Shown piece after piece: positions 16,234-25,474 of a stretch of 59,132 nt of DNA. Source of the stretch: an uncultured Saprospiraceae bacterium (GTDB lineage Bacteria; Bacteroidota; Bacteroidia; Chitinophagales; Saprospiraceae); the NCBI GenBank assembly GCA_938015805.1, contig CALLXF010000095.1:1-59132 (forward strand), read 5' to 3'. Numbering within the stretch: the first letter of the stretch is position 1; each line of letters opens with the position of its first letter. Position numbers and translations under genes: made by a program. The notes under the pieces are model-generated. The model made no database searches, was not told where the DNA came from, and worked only from the letters and a program-made list of their open reading frames with translations.

Positions 16234-16896
16234 TTATTCTATTCCTAATAATTCCACTTCAAAAATCAAAGCAGCATTAGGGCCTATTTTTCCACCTGCT
16301 CCTCTAGTTCCATAAGCTAAGTCAGAAGGTATAAATAATCTCCATTTATCACCAACCTTCATCAATTGTAATGCCTCTGTCCATCCTTTAATAACTCCAT
16401 TAACTGGAAAAGATATCGGTTCTCCTCTTTCTACAGAACTATCAAAAACTTCACCGTTAATAAGTGTCCCGTGATAGTGTGTTTTTACTTTAGAAGAAAT
16501 CGTAGGTGACGGTCCATCTCCCGAATTAATAACCTCATACTGTAAACCACTAGCAGTAGTAGTCACACCTTTTTTACGTCCATTTTCTGCGAGGAAAGCA
16601 GCTCCTGCGAGTTTATTATCAGCCCCAGCCTGTCCTTTTGCTTTATTCTGATATTCTCCGATAAACATACGAGCCATTTCTAGCGTCATGATATCATTAG
16701 ATCCTTCCATTTGCTTTTTGATAGCTCCACTGAGAATCTTATCATTGATATCTTTAACGCCTTGCGTTTTAAGTTGCTCGGCGATAAAAACACCGTACGC
16801 GTAACTGAGAGAATCTTTTTCTGTTTTTAAATCTTGTGCCGTTAGGTCACTCATTAGCATTGTTATTATTAGTAATAAAAAAATGTTTCTAATCAT
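16234..16896 (-). CDS. exported FKBP-type peptidyl-prolyl cis-trans isomerase
   Basis: 220 residues. A signal peptide (residues 1-20, ending LTAQ) is followed by an FKBP N-terminal dimerisation domain (about 25-105, with SLSYAYGVFIAEQLK) and an FKBP catalytic domain (about 120-220). The latter has the typical VKTHYHGTLINGEVFDSS, GVIKGWTEALQLMKVGDKW and IPSDLAYG motifs. This is the FkpA/Mip arrangement: a periplasmic chaperone-isomerase that helps fold exported proteins. It lies 9 bases downstream of the M20 peptidase gene. Confidence 0.93.
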   Translation of the reverse strand: MIRNIFLLLIITMLMSDLTAQDLKTEKDSLSYAYGVFIAEQLKTQGVKDINDKILSGAIKKQMEGSNDIMTLEMARMFIGEYQNKAKGQAGADNKLAGAAFLAENGRKKGVTTTASGLQYEVINSGDGPSPTISSKVKTHYHGTLINGEVFDSSVERGEPISFPVNGVIKGWTEALQLMKVGDKWRLFIPSDLAYGTRGAGGKIGPNAALIFEVELLGIE

Positions 16897-16905
16897 GTTT
16901 TAAGT

Positions 16906-18294
16906 TTAAGCTGTTTTAGATTTTAGATCAGCATAATATTTAAAATATAAAGGAATGGTCTCTATTCCTTTATAGTAATTAAACAATCCATAGTGTTCGT
17001 TAGGAGAATGTATAGCATCACTATCTAGACCAAATCCCATCAACACTGATTTTACCCCAAACACTTTTTCAAACATGGCAACGATCGGTATACTACCACC
17101 TGATCTTCTAGGTATGGGTGTTCTTCCATAACTCTCCTCCATGGCCATGCTTGCGGCCTTGTACTCCGGCGTGTCAGTAGGTGTAACTGCAGGCACGCCA
17201 CCGTGATGTGGAGTTACTTTGACTTTAACGCTATTAGGAGCTAATTTGTTAAAGTAATCTGTAAATAGTTCGTATACTTTCTCAGGCGTCTGACGAGGAA
17301 CTAGTCTCATACTAATTTTGGCGTAAGCCTTAGAAGGCAAAACGGTCTTTGCCCCTTCTCCGATATAACCTCCCCATATTCCATTAACATCTAGTGTCGG
17401 TCTGATAGATGTACGCTCTAAAGTGGTGTACCCATCCTCTCCTTTAACCTCATTGATATCCAGGTCTCGTTGATAATAATCGAGATCAAAAGGAGCTTGG
17501 TTCATCTTTTCTCTTTCCTCTTTACTGATCACCTCTACATCGTCATAAAATCCAGGAATCGTTATCTTATTATTCTCATCTATTAATTTACCGATCATAT
17601 CTGATAAGACATTTATCGGATTCCCGACTGCCCCTCCATAAACACCGGAGTGTAAGTCTCTGTTGGGTCCGGTGATTTCTACTTCCAAATATGCCAATCC
17701 TCTCAAACCCGTAGTTATAGACGGTACATCATTTGCAATGATCGATGTATCAGAAATCAGCACTACATCACATGCTAATTTTTCAGCATTATTTTTACAG
17801 AAAGGTTCTAGATTAGAAGAACCTATTTCTTCTTCTCCTTCTATCATAAACTTTACATTACAGGTCAATGTCTCCTGTTGCATCATCGTCTCAAACGCTT
17901 TTACATGCATATACATCTGGCCTTTATCGTCACATGCTCCTCTCGCAAAAATAGCTCCTTCAGGATGTAGATCTGTCTTTTTTATTACGGGTTCGAACGG
18001 TGGAGAATCCCATAGTTCTATTGGATCTGGAGGCTGCACGTCATAATGACCATATACTAAAATGGTTGGCAAATTAGGATCGATAATCTTTTCTCCATAC
18101 ACTACAGGGTAACCATCAGTGGTCATGACTTCTACCTCATCTGCACCCGCTGCTACTAATCGCTCCGCCACAAAAGTAGCCGTCTCATAGACATCATCAC
18201 TATATTCCTTATCTGCGCTGATGGATGGAATTTTTAGCAATTCCACCAATTCATTTAAAAATCGATCTTTATTATCTTCTACGTATTGATTCAT
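16906..18294 (-). CDS. M20 family dipeptidase/metallopeptidase
   Basis: 462 residues. LVYGHYDVQPPDP carries the first metal His and Asp, GACDDKGQ the bridging Asp, and EGEEEIGS the catalytic and metal Glu residues. SDAIHSPNEHYGLFNYYKG gives the last His. This is the CNDP/DUG1-like dipeptidase branch of M20. No signal peptide is seen, so it is cytosolic. A dimerisation (lid) domain occupies about 205-345. It belongs to the minus-strand set with FKBP and TrmD. Confidence 0.93.
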   Translation of the reverse strand: MNQYVEDNKDRFLNELVELLKIPSISADKEYSDDVYETATFVAERLVAAGADEVEVMTTDGYPVVYGEKIIDPNLPTILVYGHYDVQPPDPIELWDSPPFEPVIKKTDLHPEGAIFARGACDDKGQMYMHVKAFETMMQQETLTCNVKFMIEGEEEIGSSNLEPFCKNNAEKLACDVVLISDTSIIANDVPSITTGLRGLAYLEVEITGPNRDLHSGVYGGAVGNPINVLSDMIGKLIDENNKITIPGFYDDVEVISKEEREKMNQAPFDLDYYQRDLDINEVKGEDGYTTLERTSIRPTLDVNGIWGGYIGEGAKTVLPSKAYAKISMRLVPRQTPEKVYELFTDYFNKLAPNSVKVKVTPHHGGVPAVTPTDTPEYKAASMAMEESYGRTPIPRRSGGSIPIVAMFEKVFGVKSVLMGFGLDSDAIHSPNEHYGLFNYYKGIETIPLYFKYYADLKSKTA

Positions 18295-18362
18295 GTATTA
18301 CTTCTTTATAATATTTTAGTGATTGTTATTGGTAATTATTTGCTCTTTATACTTAGTACTTC

Positions 18363-19157
18363 CTAATGCAATCGATTTAACAGGTCACTTTTAATATCAC
18401 TTTTAGCTGCATTCTGGAATAATTTACCGCCTTTGGCCATCGAGATATTTCCGGTTTCTTCAGAAACTATTATAGCCATTGCATTACTACTTTCCGTTAC
18501 TCCCACAGCAGCTCTATGTCGTAATCCTAGATCACCAGGTAGAGACTGCTTCTGGCTTACAGCAACTACACAACTGGCAGCCACTATTTTATCTCCAGCT
18601 ATTATTACAGCTCCATCATGTAAAGGACTATTTTTAAAAAATATACTCTCTAGTAGTTGGTCGTTTACATCAGCATTTATTTCTACTCCAGTGTTAGAAT
18701 AGTTTTTCCAGCCAAAATCATCTGTAATTACGATCAATGCTCCTGTCTTGGTTTTACTTAATTCGCTTATACTTTTCACGATATCATCTGCTGCTCTTTC
18801 ATTTCTAAAAGTTGCAATTTTTGTGCCTTTAAGGTTTAACCAATTTTCCATAAACTCTAACCTTCCTTTTAGAGTATTTCCTATGAGTAGAAAAAACCTT
18901 CTTACCTCGGGCTGGAAAATAATAACAAGAAATAAAACTCCAAACCCTACAAACTTACCCATGACCGCAGTCAGGAGTTTCATATCCAAATATGAGACTA
19001 CTAGGTAAAAAAGATAAAACAAAATAACACCTATAAAAACATTGATCGCGATGGTACCTCTCAATAATTTGTAAACGAGATAAACGAGATAAGCAACGAT
19101 TAAAACGTCAACGACATCTAGGATAGTTATGTTAGTCAGACTTTCTAGTAAGTTCAT
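18363..19157 (-). CDS. cdaA: diadenylate cyclase (membrane-bound CdaA type)
   Basis: 264 residues. Three hydrophobic membrane segments occupy about 10-85. The DisA_N catalytic domain follows, with the DGA motif at 181-183 (SPLHDGAVII) and RHR at 213-215 (LGLRHRAAVG). Both motifs are intact, so synthesis of cyclic di-AMP from two ATP is expected. The messenger often controls potassium and turgor; a Kbp-like potassium-binding protein is at the end of this window, but a link is only suggestive. No CdaR regulator or GlmM lies next to it. It is 5 bases downstream of the S9 peptidase gene. Confidence 0.94.
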   Translation of the reverse strand: MNLLESLTNITILDVVDVLIVAYLVYLVYKLLRGTIAINVFIGVILFYLFYLVVSYLDMKLLTAVMGKFVGFGVLFLVIIFQPEVRRFFLLIGNTLKGRLEFMENWLNLKGTKIATFRNERAADDIVKSISELSKTKTGALIVITDDFGWKNYSNTGVEINADVNDQLLESIFFKNSPLHDGAVIIAGDKIVAASCVVAVSQKQSLPGDLGLRHRAAVGVTESSNAMAIIVSEETGNISMAKGGKLFQNAAKSDIKSDLLNRLH

Positions 19158-19162
19158 ATATA

Positions 19163-21322
19163 CTAAGGTAAAATAGAGGTCTTTTTCTTTTTGTATTCTA
19201 TTGTTTCTCCAAAATTAAAATACATAAAACTTAGCTCATCTGCAGCTTCCTCTATCTGTTTAGAAGTAGGTTTACCTGCTCCATGACCTGCACTTGTTTC
19301 TATTCTGATTAACACTGGATTTTCTCCTACATGCTTATCTTGTAATTCTGATATAAATTTAAAACTATGAGCGGGTACTACTCTATCGTCATGATCAGCA
19401 GTGGTAACCATCGTCGCTGGGTAGGATTTTTTTTCTACATTATGCAGCGGCGAATAAGCTTTGAGATAATTGAATGCTTCAGGATCGTCTGACTTACCAT
19501 AATCCCCCTCCCAGGCCCATCCAATGGTAAACGTATGATAACGCAGCATATCTAGAACACCTACCCCAGGAAATGCCACAGCATAAAGATCTGGTCTTTG
19601 GGTCATACAAGCCCCAACGAGTAATCCACCGTTAGACCTACCTTCTATGGCTAGTTTGTCAGATGATGTGTATTTATTATCAATTAAAAATTCGGCTGCA
19701 GCCTGAAAATCATCAAAGACGTTTTGCTTATTTTCTTTAGTTCCAGCTTTATGCCATTCTGACCCAAATTCGCCTCCTCCTCTAATATTAGCCACAGCAT
19801 AAATTCCATCATTCTCTAATATAGGTAACCTTTTGATGCTAAAACTTGGAGTAATGGGAATATCAAAACCTCCATATCCATAAAGAAGTGTTGGTCGTTT
19901 ACCATCTAGTTTTAATCCCTTTTTGTGAGTTAGAAACATAGGAACCTTAGTCCCATCTTTACTAGTATACCAGACCTGCTTAGTCTCAAACTGATCGAGA
20001 TCTATGTTTAATGTCGGAGCTTCATGTACTTTATAAGTGAGATTTTCTACATCTAATTTATAAACAGTATTAGGGCTAGTAAAAGATGAAAAATTAAAAA
20101 ACGCATCTTTACTATCCTTCTTTCCAGAGACACCGCCAGAAGATCCTATTCCAGGCAATTCTAGGTTTTGAATAAAATTACCATCTATGTCATATACCTT
20201 GATCAAGCTACTCGCGTTATGCAGATAATTTGCAAATATTTTATTACCGACAATAGAAACATTACGTAAGGCATCGTCAGATTCCGGAATAACAACTCTC
20301 CAGTTTTCTTTTCCTGGCATATCATAATCGATAGCTACCAGTCTGTTCTTAGGAGCTCCATTGTTAGTAAGGAATAACAATTCGGACCCATCCGAATCTA
20401 TGAAGTTATAATCATGTTCAAAATCGTCAATTACTTTTTTTAACTCCTTAGATCCAGTTTTACCTATTTTAAGAGCATTACCACTGGTGGACTCTGAAGC
20501 TGAAATGTAAAAATACTTCCCATCATCTGATGTACCTGCATAAGCATTACGCTGTGGAAATTTATCATCCTTGTAAACCAAAACATCTTGATCTTGAGAG
20601 GTTCCTAGTTCGTGATAATAAACACTGTGGAATTCATTTTTAGCTGATAGCATATCATCCTCAGAACTAATCGGGTAACGAGAATAATAAAAGCCATTTC
20701 CAGCCCAAGACATGCCTGAAAACTTAACCCATTCTATTTTATCCGCTAGCATTTTATTGTTAGCCATATCTTTTACATAGATCGTACGCCAATCAGATCC
20801 TGCTTCGGAAACCTGATAAGCCATGAGATCTCCTTTTTTATTAAATGACAATCCTCCTAAAGAACTTGTACCATCCTCAGAAAGAGTGTTAGGATCAAAA
20901 GCGACCTTACCATCCTTTTTTAAATCGTCTGTTCCGTACATTACGCTCTGGTTCTGAAGACCGTCATTTTTAAAATAATAGTACGTCTCTCCTTCTTTAA
21001 ATGGAGTACCGATCTTTTCATAATTCCATAACTCTGAAAGCCTACTTTTAATATCCTCGCGAAAAGGAATCTGATCTAAATATCCAAAAGTGGCTTTGTT
21101 TTGTCTTACTACCCAATCTTTTGTTTCATCTGAATTATCATCCTCTAACCATCTATAAGGATCAGCTACTGATATGTCTCCGTATTTATCGATTACAGTA
21201 GTGTCTTTACGTGTGTCTGGATAATCCACATTTATGTACTTTTTTTCCATAGTTCGCTCGGCTCCTTCGTTACTACATGAGTACGAAAAAATAATTAAAA
21301 AGAAGATTAGATATTTATTCAT
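19163..21322 (-). CDS. prolyl oligopeptidase family serine peptidase (S9A), lipoprotein or exported
   Basis: 719 residues. A short hydrophobic N-terminus ends IIFSYSCSNEG, a probable lipoprotein signal. DPYRWLEDD is the S9A N-terminal hallmark. A seven-bladed propeller covers about 75-450. The hydrolase domain has GGGEFGSEWHKAG, the nucleophile Ser563 in GRSNGG, the Asp in DHDDRVVPAHS and the His in SAGHGAGK. It cleaves short proline-containing peptides, here probably in the periplasm. It is the first gene of the minus-strand run ending in trmD. Confidence 0.93.
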   Translation of the reverse strand: MNKYLIFFLIIFSYSCSNEGAERTMEKKYINVDYPDTRKDTTVIDKYGDISVADPYRWLEDDNSDETKDWVVRQNKATFGYLDQIPFREDIKSRLSELWNYEKIGTPFKEGETYYYFKNDGLQNQSVMYGTDDLKKDGKVAFDPNTLSEDGTSSLGGLSFNKKGDLMAYQVSEAGSDWRTIYVKDMANNKMLADKIEWVKFSGMSWAGNGFYYSRYPISSEDDMLSAKNEFHSVYYHELGTSQDQDVLVYKDDKFPQRNAYAGTSDDGKYFYISASESTSGNALKIGKTGSKELKKVIDDFEHDYNFIDSDGSELLFLTNNGAPKNRLVAIDYDMPGKENWRVVIPESDDALRNVSIVGNKIFANYLHNASSLIKVYDIDGNFIQNLELPGIGSSGGVSGKKDSKDAFFNFSSFTSPNTVYKLDVENLTYKVHEAPTLNIDLDQFETKQVWYTSKDGTKVPMFLTHKKGLKLDGKRPTLLYGYGGFDIPITPSFSIKRLPILENDGIYAVANIRGGGEFGSEWHKAGTKENKQNVFDDFQAAAEFLIDNKYTSSDKLAIEGRSNGGLLVGACMTQRPDLYAVAFPGVGVLDMLRYHTFTIGWAWEGDYGKSDDPEAFNYLKAYSPLHNVEKKSYPATMVTTADHDDRVVPAHSFKFISELQDKHVGENPVLIRIETSAGHGAGKPTSKQIEEAADELSFMYFNFGETIEYKKKKTSILP

Positions 21323-21448
21323 GTTAATGGTTGTTGTACATTGCGAAGTTAACTAAATGAATTATACTATAAGTCTTAAATTTTTGTAGCTATTTTTACG
21401 GATATTTACATCGTCTTTTGATTACGATGCAAATTAACAACACTGATA

Positions 21449-22045
21449 TTGAGAAGAACATCTAATTATCTTTTTTTTGGTCTCCTAACGATTATACTAT
21501 CTGGCTCCTGCGGTTCATCAAAAGAGATATCATCTAATGATATGACTCTAAGGTATGGAGACTGCAATATAGCCTATACGGGTTTTGATAAAAACCTAAG
21601 AAAAGAAAGAAAAGAGTTAGAACTAGAACATTTTTTTGGGTTCACTTCCGATAAGCTGAAGCCAGTTTTTAAGGAAAGAGATTTCATAGAATGTAAAGCC
21701 AGCCTAACAAAATTAGATAAAGATATTTACCTAAGGATGAATCTAGAAATCGCTGCCCCTAATGCATCATCTTCTTATGGCCAAATTCCTAAAGGAAATA
21801 TTATGGTGATTACGATGATCAATGGAAATAAAATATACTCCTATTCTGCGGCCACTTCTAAAGGGAAATATGACAAAGTATCCAAGAAGACCGTTTTTGA
21901 TGCGATTTATCTCATAGAAAAGGAAAAAGAATTACGTGCTCAGGAAATCGATAGAGTCGGTATCATGTGGACCACTGGTTATGAAGAATATCCTATCTAC
22001 GAAGTAGACTTTTTAAGAAGACAATTTAAATGTTTAGGGAATTAA
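21449..22045 (+). CDS. hypothetical lipoprotein
   Basis: 198 residues from TTG at 21449. The N-terminus RRTSNYLFFGLLTIILSGSC is a lipoprotein signal with the Cys at about residue 21. No ATG gives an equally good signal, which supports the TTG. The rest is soluble with mixed alpha/beta text and no motif I recognise. Its stop is 4 bases before the miaE start, so the two are probably cotranscribed, but a functional tie between a lipoprotein and a tRNA hydroxylase is not evident. Confidence 0.72.
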   Translation: MRRTSNYLFFGLLTIILSGSCGSSKEISSNDMTLRYGDCNIAYTGFDKNLRKERKELELEHFFGFTSDKLKPVFKERDFIECKASLTKLDKDIYLRMNLEIAAPNASSSYGQIPKGNIMVITMINGNKIYSYSAATSKGKYDKVSKKTVFDAIYLIEKEKELRAQEIDRVGIMWTTGYEEYPIYEVDFLRRQFKCLGN

Positions 22046-22049
22046 AACT

Positions 22050-22631
22050 ATGCTAGGATTAAAATTACCAACGGATCCGAGATGGGTCAATCTTGCAGAA
22101 AAATCGCTGGAGGATATACTAACGGATCATGCTTACTGCGAGCAAAAAGCAGCGATATCATGTATATCCCTTATCCAAGGACATCCTAAAAGACATCGTC
22201 TAGTAAGGGAACTTAGTCCCATAGTAACTGAGGAGTGGGGTCATTTCCGACAGGTATTAAACGAACTAGACTCGAGAAATCTAGAACTGGGCTTACAACG
22301 CAAAGATGAGTACGTAAATATGCTTCTACAATTCCAACGCAAAGGTGGTAGTCGTGAACAAAGACTAGTAGAAAAATTACTGACTAATGCTCTAATCGAA
22401 GCGAGAAGCTGCGAAAGATTTAGATTATTATCCCTACATCTCGAGGAAGATGCTCTGAAAAAATTCTATCATACATTTATGGTTTCGGAGGCAGGACATT
22501 ATCGATTATTTTTAGACTTAGCTATGGAATATGGCGGAGAGGAAAAAGTAAAACTGCGTTGGCAAGAATATTTAGATTACGAAAAGCAAATCATGGAACA
22601 ACTGGAACCTCGTGGAGATCGGATGCATTGA
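22050..22631 (+). CDS. miaE: tRNA-(ms2io6A)-hydroxylase
   Basis: 193 residues. A ferritin-like four-helix fold with the di-iron ligand pattern is visible: Glu in DHAYCEQKAA, EEWGHF, EARSCERF and EAGHYRLF. The N-terminal DPRWVNLAEKSLEDILTDHA is typical. MiaE hydroxylates the isopentenyl group on A37 of tRNAs reading UNN codons, using oxygen. With TrmD and TruB, it is one of three tRNA modification enzymes in the window. A strong hairpin follows the gene. Confidence 0.93.
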   Translation: MLGLKLPTDPRWVNLAEKSLEDILTDHAYCEQKAAISCISLIQGHPKRHRLVRELSPIVTEEWGHFRQVLNELDSRNLELGLQRKDEYVNMLLQFQRKGGSREQRLVEKLLTNALIEARSCERFRLLSLHLEEDALKKFYHTFMVSEAGHYRLFLDLAMEYGGEEKVKLRWQEYLDYEKQIMEQLEPRGDRMH

Positions 22632-22698
22632 GACCTATTGGACTGTTAGTCATTAGAGATATAAGTCTTAATCGTTATGAAGAACTCTAAATAAAACA

Positions 22699-22730
22699 AA
22701 AGGAGAATAAACCTGAGCTTATTCTCCTTT
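22699..22730. terminator. bidirectional rho-independent terminator between miaE and the SPOR protein gene
   Basis: A 12-bp perfect stem (AAAGGAGAATAA at 22699-22710, TTATTCTCCTTT at 22719-22730) closes an 8-base loop. T-rich sequence lies on each 3' side. It separates two convergent genes. Confidence 0.8.
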
Positions 22731-22773
22731 GTACAAATTTTCAAACTAAACTTTATTCTTATATTTTTATTTA

Positions 22774-25023
22774 TTAGTTTCTTACTAATTTTTCTAGTAT
22801 TCCATTATTATCTACAACAAGTTCTGCAGAAGTATAACCTTTATTGATCGCTTTTACTCTTGCCGATTCTGCATCTTCCAAAGTTCTATATCCACTAAGA
22901 ACAAATATTGTCCATCCTTTTTTAGTCCATTGCTCTACTCTACCCAGTCCTTTTACAGAATTGATATCAAAGAACTGAGGATCCTCATAAGAAGCTAGTC
23001 TTACTTTATAGTTACTTGCATAAGGATCTTTTTGTGTTACGGACTCTTCTGCTAACTGGATCTCATGGATATCAAGCGGCTCATGTGCAATAAATGCATC
23101 TCTATAACCCATGCTTTTTACATCTAAAAGAACAGCCTCTGCCTCTGTACGATCTAAATAATATCCAAGTCTAATTTTAGTAGACTTAGTTTTATAAACC
23201 TTATATAAATTTCCAAATTTTGTAAGCGAACTGTAATCAGATATGTTTACTCTACTTTTAAATAAAGCAGCGATCTGTATAAAGTACACATCATTAGCAG
23301 CTGATAGAATCTCATCTATAGCTATCAGTCTAGCATCAGCAACGGTGATCTCTGCTTTAGCCACCTCTACACTGGTAGATGTAGCGGACGCTAGAGCAAC
23401 TTCCTTAGAAGTAGCATTGCTTGCACCTACTACAGATTCTGGCAATTTCTCTGCTTTAGGAACATTTTGAAAATCTTCTATTTTTACTCTTTCGGGAACG
23501 ATTTCTGTTCCTGCTACCTCTGTTCCTAATACTTTAGATGATGCTGGGATGGCCTCTACTTCTGTCTTTACTTCTTTAGTCGATGGCCTAGCATTGGGTG
23601 CCGTATGCTCATCTAATTTAAATGCAGCTGGTATATTTAACTCTTCTTTATATGCAACTACTCTCGCGTCGGTAACGGTCTGATCTAGTTTTTTAAGGTC
23701 ACTTAAATTTACCGCTGTAGGAACCAGTGTTTCTGTCGAAGCAAAGTCCTGAACATCCATAGGTGTTGCTAAATAAATATCGTCTTTACCTCTTCCTCCT
23801 AATCTGTTAGAGGAAAGGTAATAATCTTTAGTCTTAGGATTAATAGTAAAAAAGTAATCATCGGATAGCGAATTTACCCCTTTACCCATATTCTCTGCAT
23901 AGGTCCATTTACCATTACTCACTTGAGATTTAAATACATCAAAACCTCCTAAACCTTGGTGATAATCAGAGGAGAAGTATAATTTATCTCCATCAAAAAA
24001 TGGTGTGATCTCGTTTCCAGATGTATTAATCTGACCTCCTAAGTTCTCGGGATAAGTCCACTCTCCATCTTTTAAATAACTGACATAAATATCATAACCT
24101 CCATATCCTCCTGGACGATTAGAAGCATAATATAAAGCTTTACCTCCAAATGCTAAACATGGAAATCCTGACGCATAACCTACTTCGTTATGTTTAAACG
24201 GAGTAGACTCTGTAAAATCACCAGACTCGCTAGCATCAGCAAAATAGATACTCATATCATTGTCTTGATGGCCTACATAGTTAAAACCATCTTTAAAATT
24301 ATTCTTAGTATATGCACATCTGGACATATCAGTCGCGTAACTGATAGGACCTAGATTTTCATCATCTTTAAGTGCATCTCTTAGTAGATTTAATGGATCT
24401 CGCATACTAGGATTATCGCTAGTAGCATAGATCAATCTATTTTTAGATTTAGCTTGGATACGAGAATCATTTCTATCTCCGACTATGCCATCAAGACTTT
24501 TTCTAAAAGAAGAAAATACTACTTTCCCTTTATAAAATGTAACTCCATAATCAGAGTACTTACTGTTCCCTCCAAAAAGTCTCAGGTCATAACGATCCTG
24601 CTCCATCAAAGTGTTTTTTGCGTAATCACAACTCACTGCATAATGCTCACCGATGATCGGATCATGTTGCTTAAACTCCCAGTATAACTCCTGAGCTTCG
24701 TCGTATTTTCCGATTTGTTTTAAAGTATGAGCATAACTGAGCATAAAGTCAGGATAAGTTTTTATTTCATCACCTGCTTTGCGATACCACATGACTGCAC
24801 TGATCGGCTGATTAGTACGTCGATAGGCTTCCGCCAATTTTAATTTAGCCTCTGTATTGTTGGGATCTTCTTCTGATAGTGTTTTTTGATAGTTTACTAT
24901 CGCGAGGTTGTATGCTTTTAGCTCAAACTGTTTGTTAGCTTTTTTGTAAAGCTTTTGAGCATGCACTCCGTGTAAGGCAATAGCAAATATAGCTAGCACC
25001 ACTAAAAATAGCTTTCTAGACAT
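22774..25023 (-). CDS. TPR - PD40 beta-propeller - tandem SPOR domain protein, exported
   Basis: 749 residues. A signal peptide ends near HGVHAQ (residue 23). TPR-like helices occupy about 25-135. A PD40/WD40-like propeller covers about 155-425, with repeats such as LYYASNRPGGYGGYDIYV and LYFSSDYHQGLGGFDVFK. A low-complexity, Ala/Val/Glu-rich linker (about 430-590) follows. The C-terminus holds two SPOR-like domains (about 595-670 starting YFIQIAALF, and 675-745 starting YKVRLASYE). SPOR domains bind denuded glycan strands. The order matches PorE of the type IX secretion system except that SPOR replaces OmpA. It may anchor an outer-membrane complex to peptidoglycan (inference). Confidence 0.82.
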   Translation of the reverse strand: MSRKLFLVVLAIFAIALHGVHAQKLYKKANKQFELKAYNLAIVNYQKTLSEEDPNNTEAKLKLAEAYRRTNQPISAVMWYRKAGDEIKTYPDFMLSYAHTLKQIGKYDEAQELYWEFKQHDPIIGEHYAVSCDYAKNTLMEQDRYDLRLFGGNSKYSDYGVTFYKGKVVFSSFRKSLDGIVGDRNDSRIQAKSKNRLIYATSDNPSMRDPLNLLRDALKDDENLGPISYATDMSRCAYTKNNFKDGFNYVGHQDNDMSIYFADASESGDFTESTPFKHNEVGYASGFPCLAFGGKALYYASNRPGGYGGYDIYVSYLKDGEWTYPENLGGQINTSGNEITPFFDGDKLYFSSDYHQGLGGFDVFKSQVSNGKWTYAENMGKGVNSLSDDYFFTINPKTKDYYLSSNRLGGRGKDDIYLATPMDVQDFASTETLVPTAVNLSDLKKLDQTVTDARVVAYKEELNIPAAFKLDEHTAPNARPSTKEVKTEVEAIPASSKVLGTEVAGTEIVPERVKIEDFQNVPKAEKLPESVVGASNATSKEVALASATSTSVEVAKAEITVADARLIAIDEILSAANDVYFIQIAALFKSRVNISDYSSLTKFGNLYKVYKTKSTKIRLGYYLDRTEAEAVLLDVKSMGYRDAFIAHEPLDIHEIQLAEESVTQKDPYASNYKVRLASYEDPQFFDINSVKGLGRVEQWTKKGWTIFVLSGYRTLEDAESARVKAINKGYTSAELVVDNNGILEKLVRN

Positions 25024-25063
25024 TAGTATATGAGTTTTCTTAAATTGTATATATTACAATAAT

Positions 25064-25071
25064 CAAATATA
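25064..25071 (-). promoter_or_regulatory. -7 box TATATTTG for the TPR-PD40-SPOR gene
   Basis: On the minus strand TATATTTG (TAnnTTTG) lies 40 bases upstream of the ATG ending at 25023. The surrounding DNA is very AT-rich, so chance is possible. Confidence 0.4.
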
Positions 25072-25474
25072 TGAAGATAACTGCATAACAGAGTATAATA
25101 CATTACATTTTTTTATAATGTATTAAATTATTTAAATATTATTAATATTACATATGTGTATGAATATGATTTATAGCTTAATACATATTTACAATAAATT
25201 ATATAAAACGGAAATATTCCTACTACTATGTATAGGTAGGCCTGTTTTTGACTAAAATAAACGATCATAATCGACAAACATCTATGCTATAGTTAGCATA
25301 AAGGCCATTATGTTCAATATAATTTTATAAAATTGTAGATATACGACGAGGTTACAGTGCATAACCGAGTTACCCTATAATCGATGTCTTCATTGAAAAA
25401 GATAATCTCAAGCTAAACAGTAGATGATTTATAATAGCTTATCGCGAAAATTTAGATTAACGCTTTAAAGCCCA
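25072..25474. other. 403-bp AT-rich gap without a gene
   Basis: No reading frame with protein-like text was found on either strand. A 7-bp inverted repeat (TATGCTA / TAGCATA) lies near 25288-25304. It lacks a U tract. No conserved RNA fold was recognised. Confidence 0.5.

Noticed and set aside
17960-18010. GGTTCGAA resembling a tRNA T-loop
   Set aside because: It lies inside the M20 peptidase coding region and no cloverleaf can be built around it.
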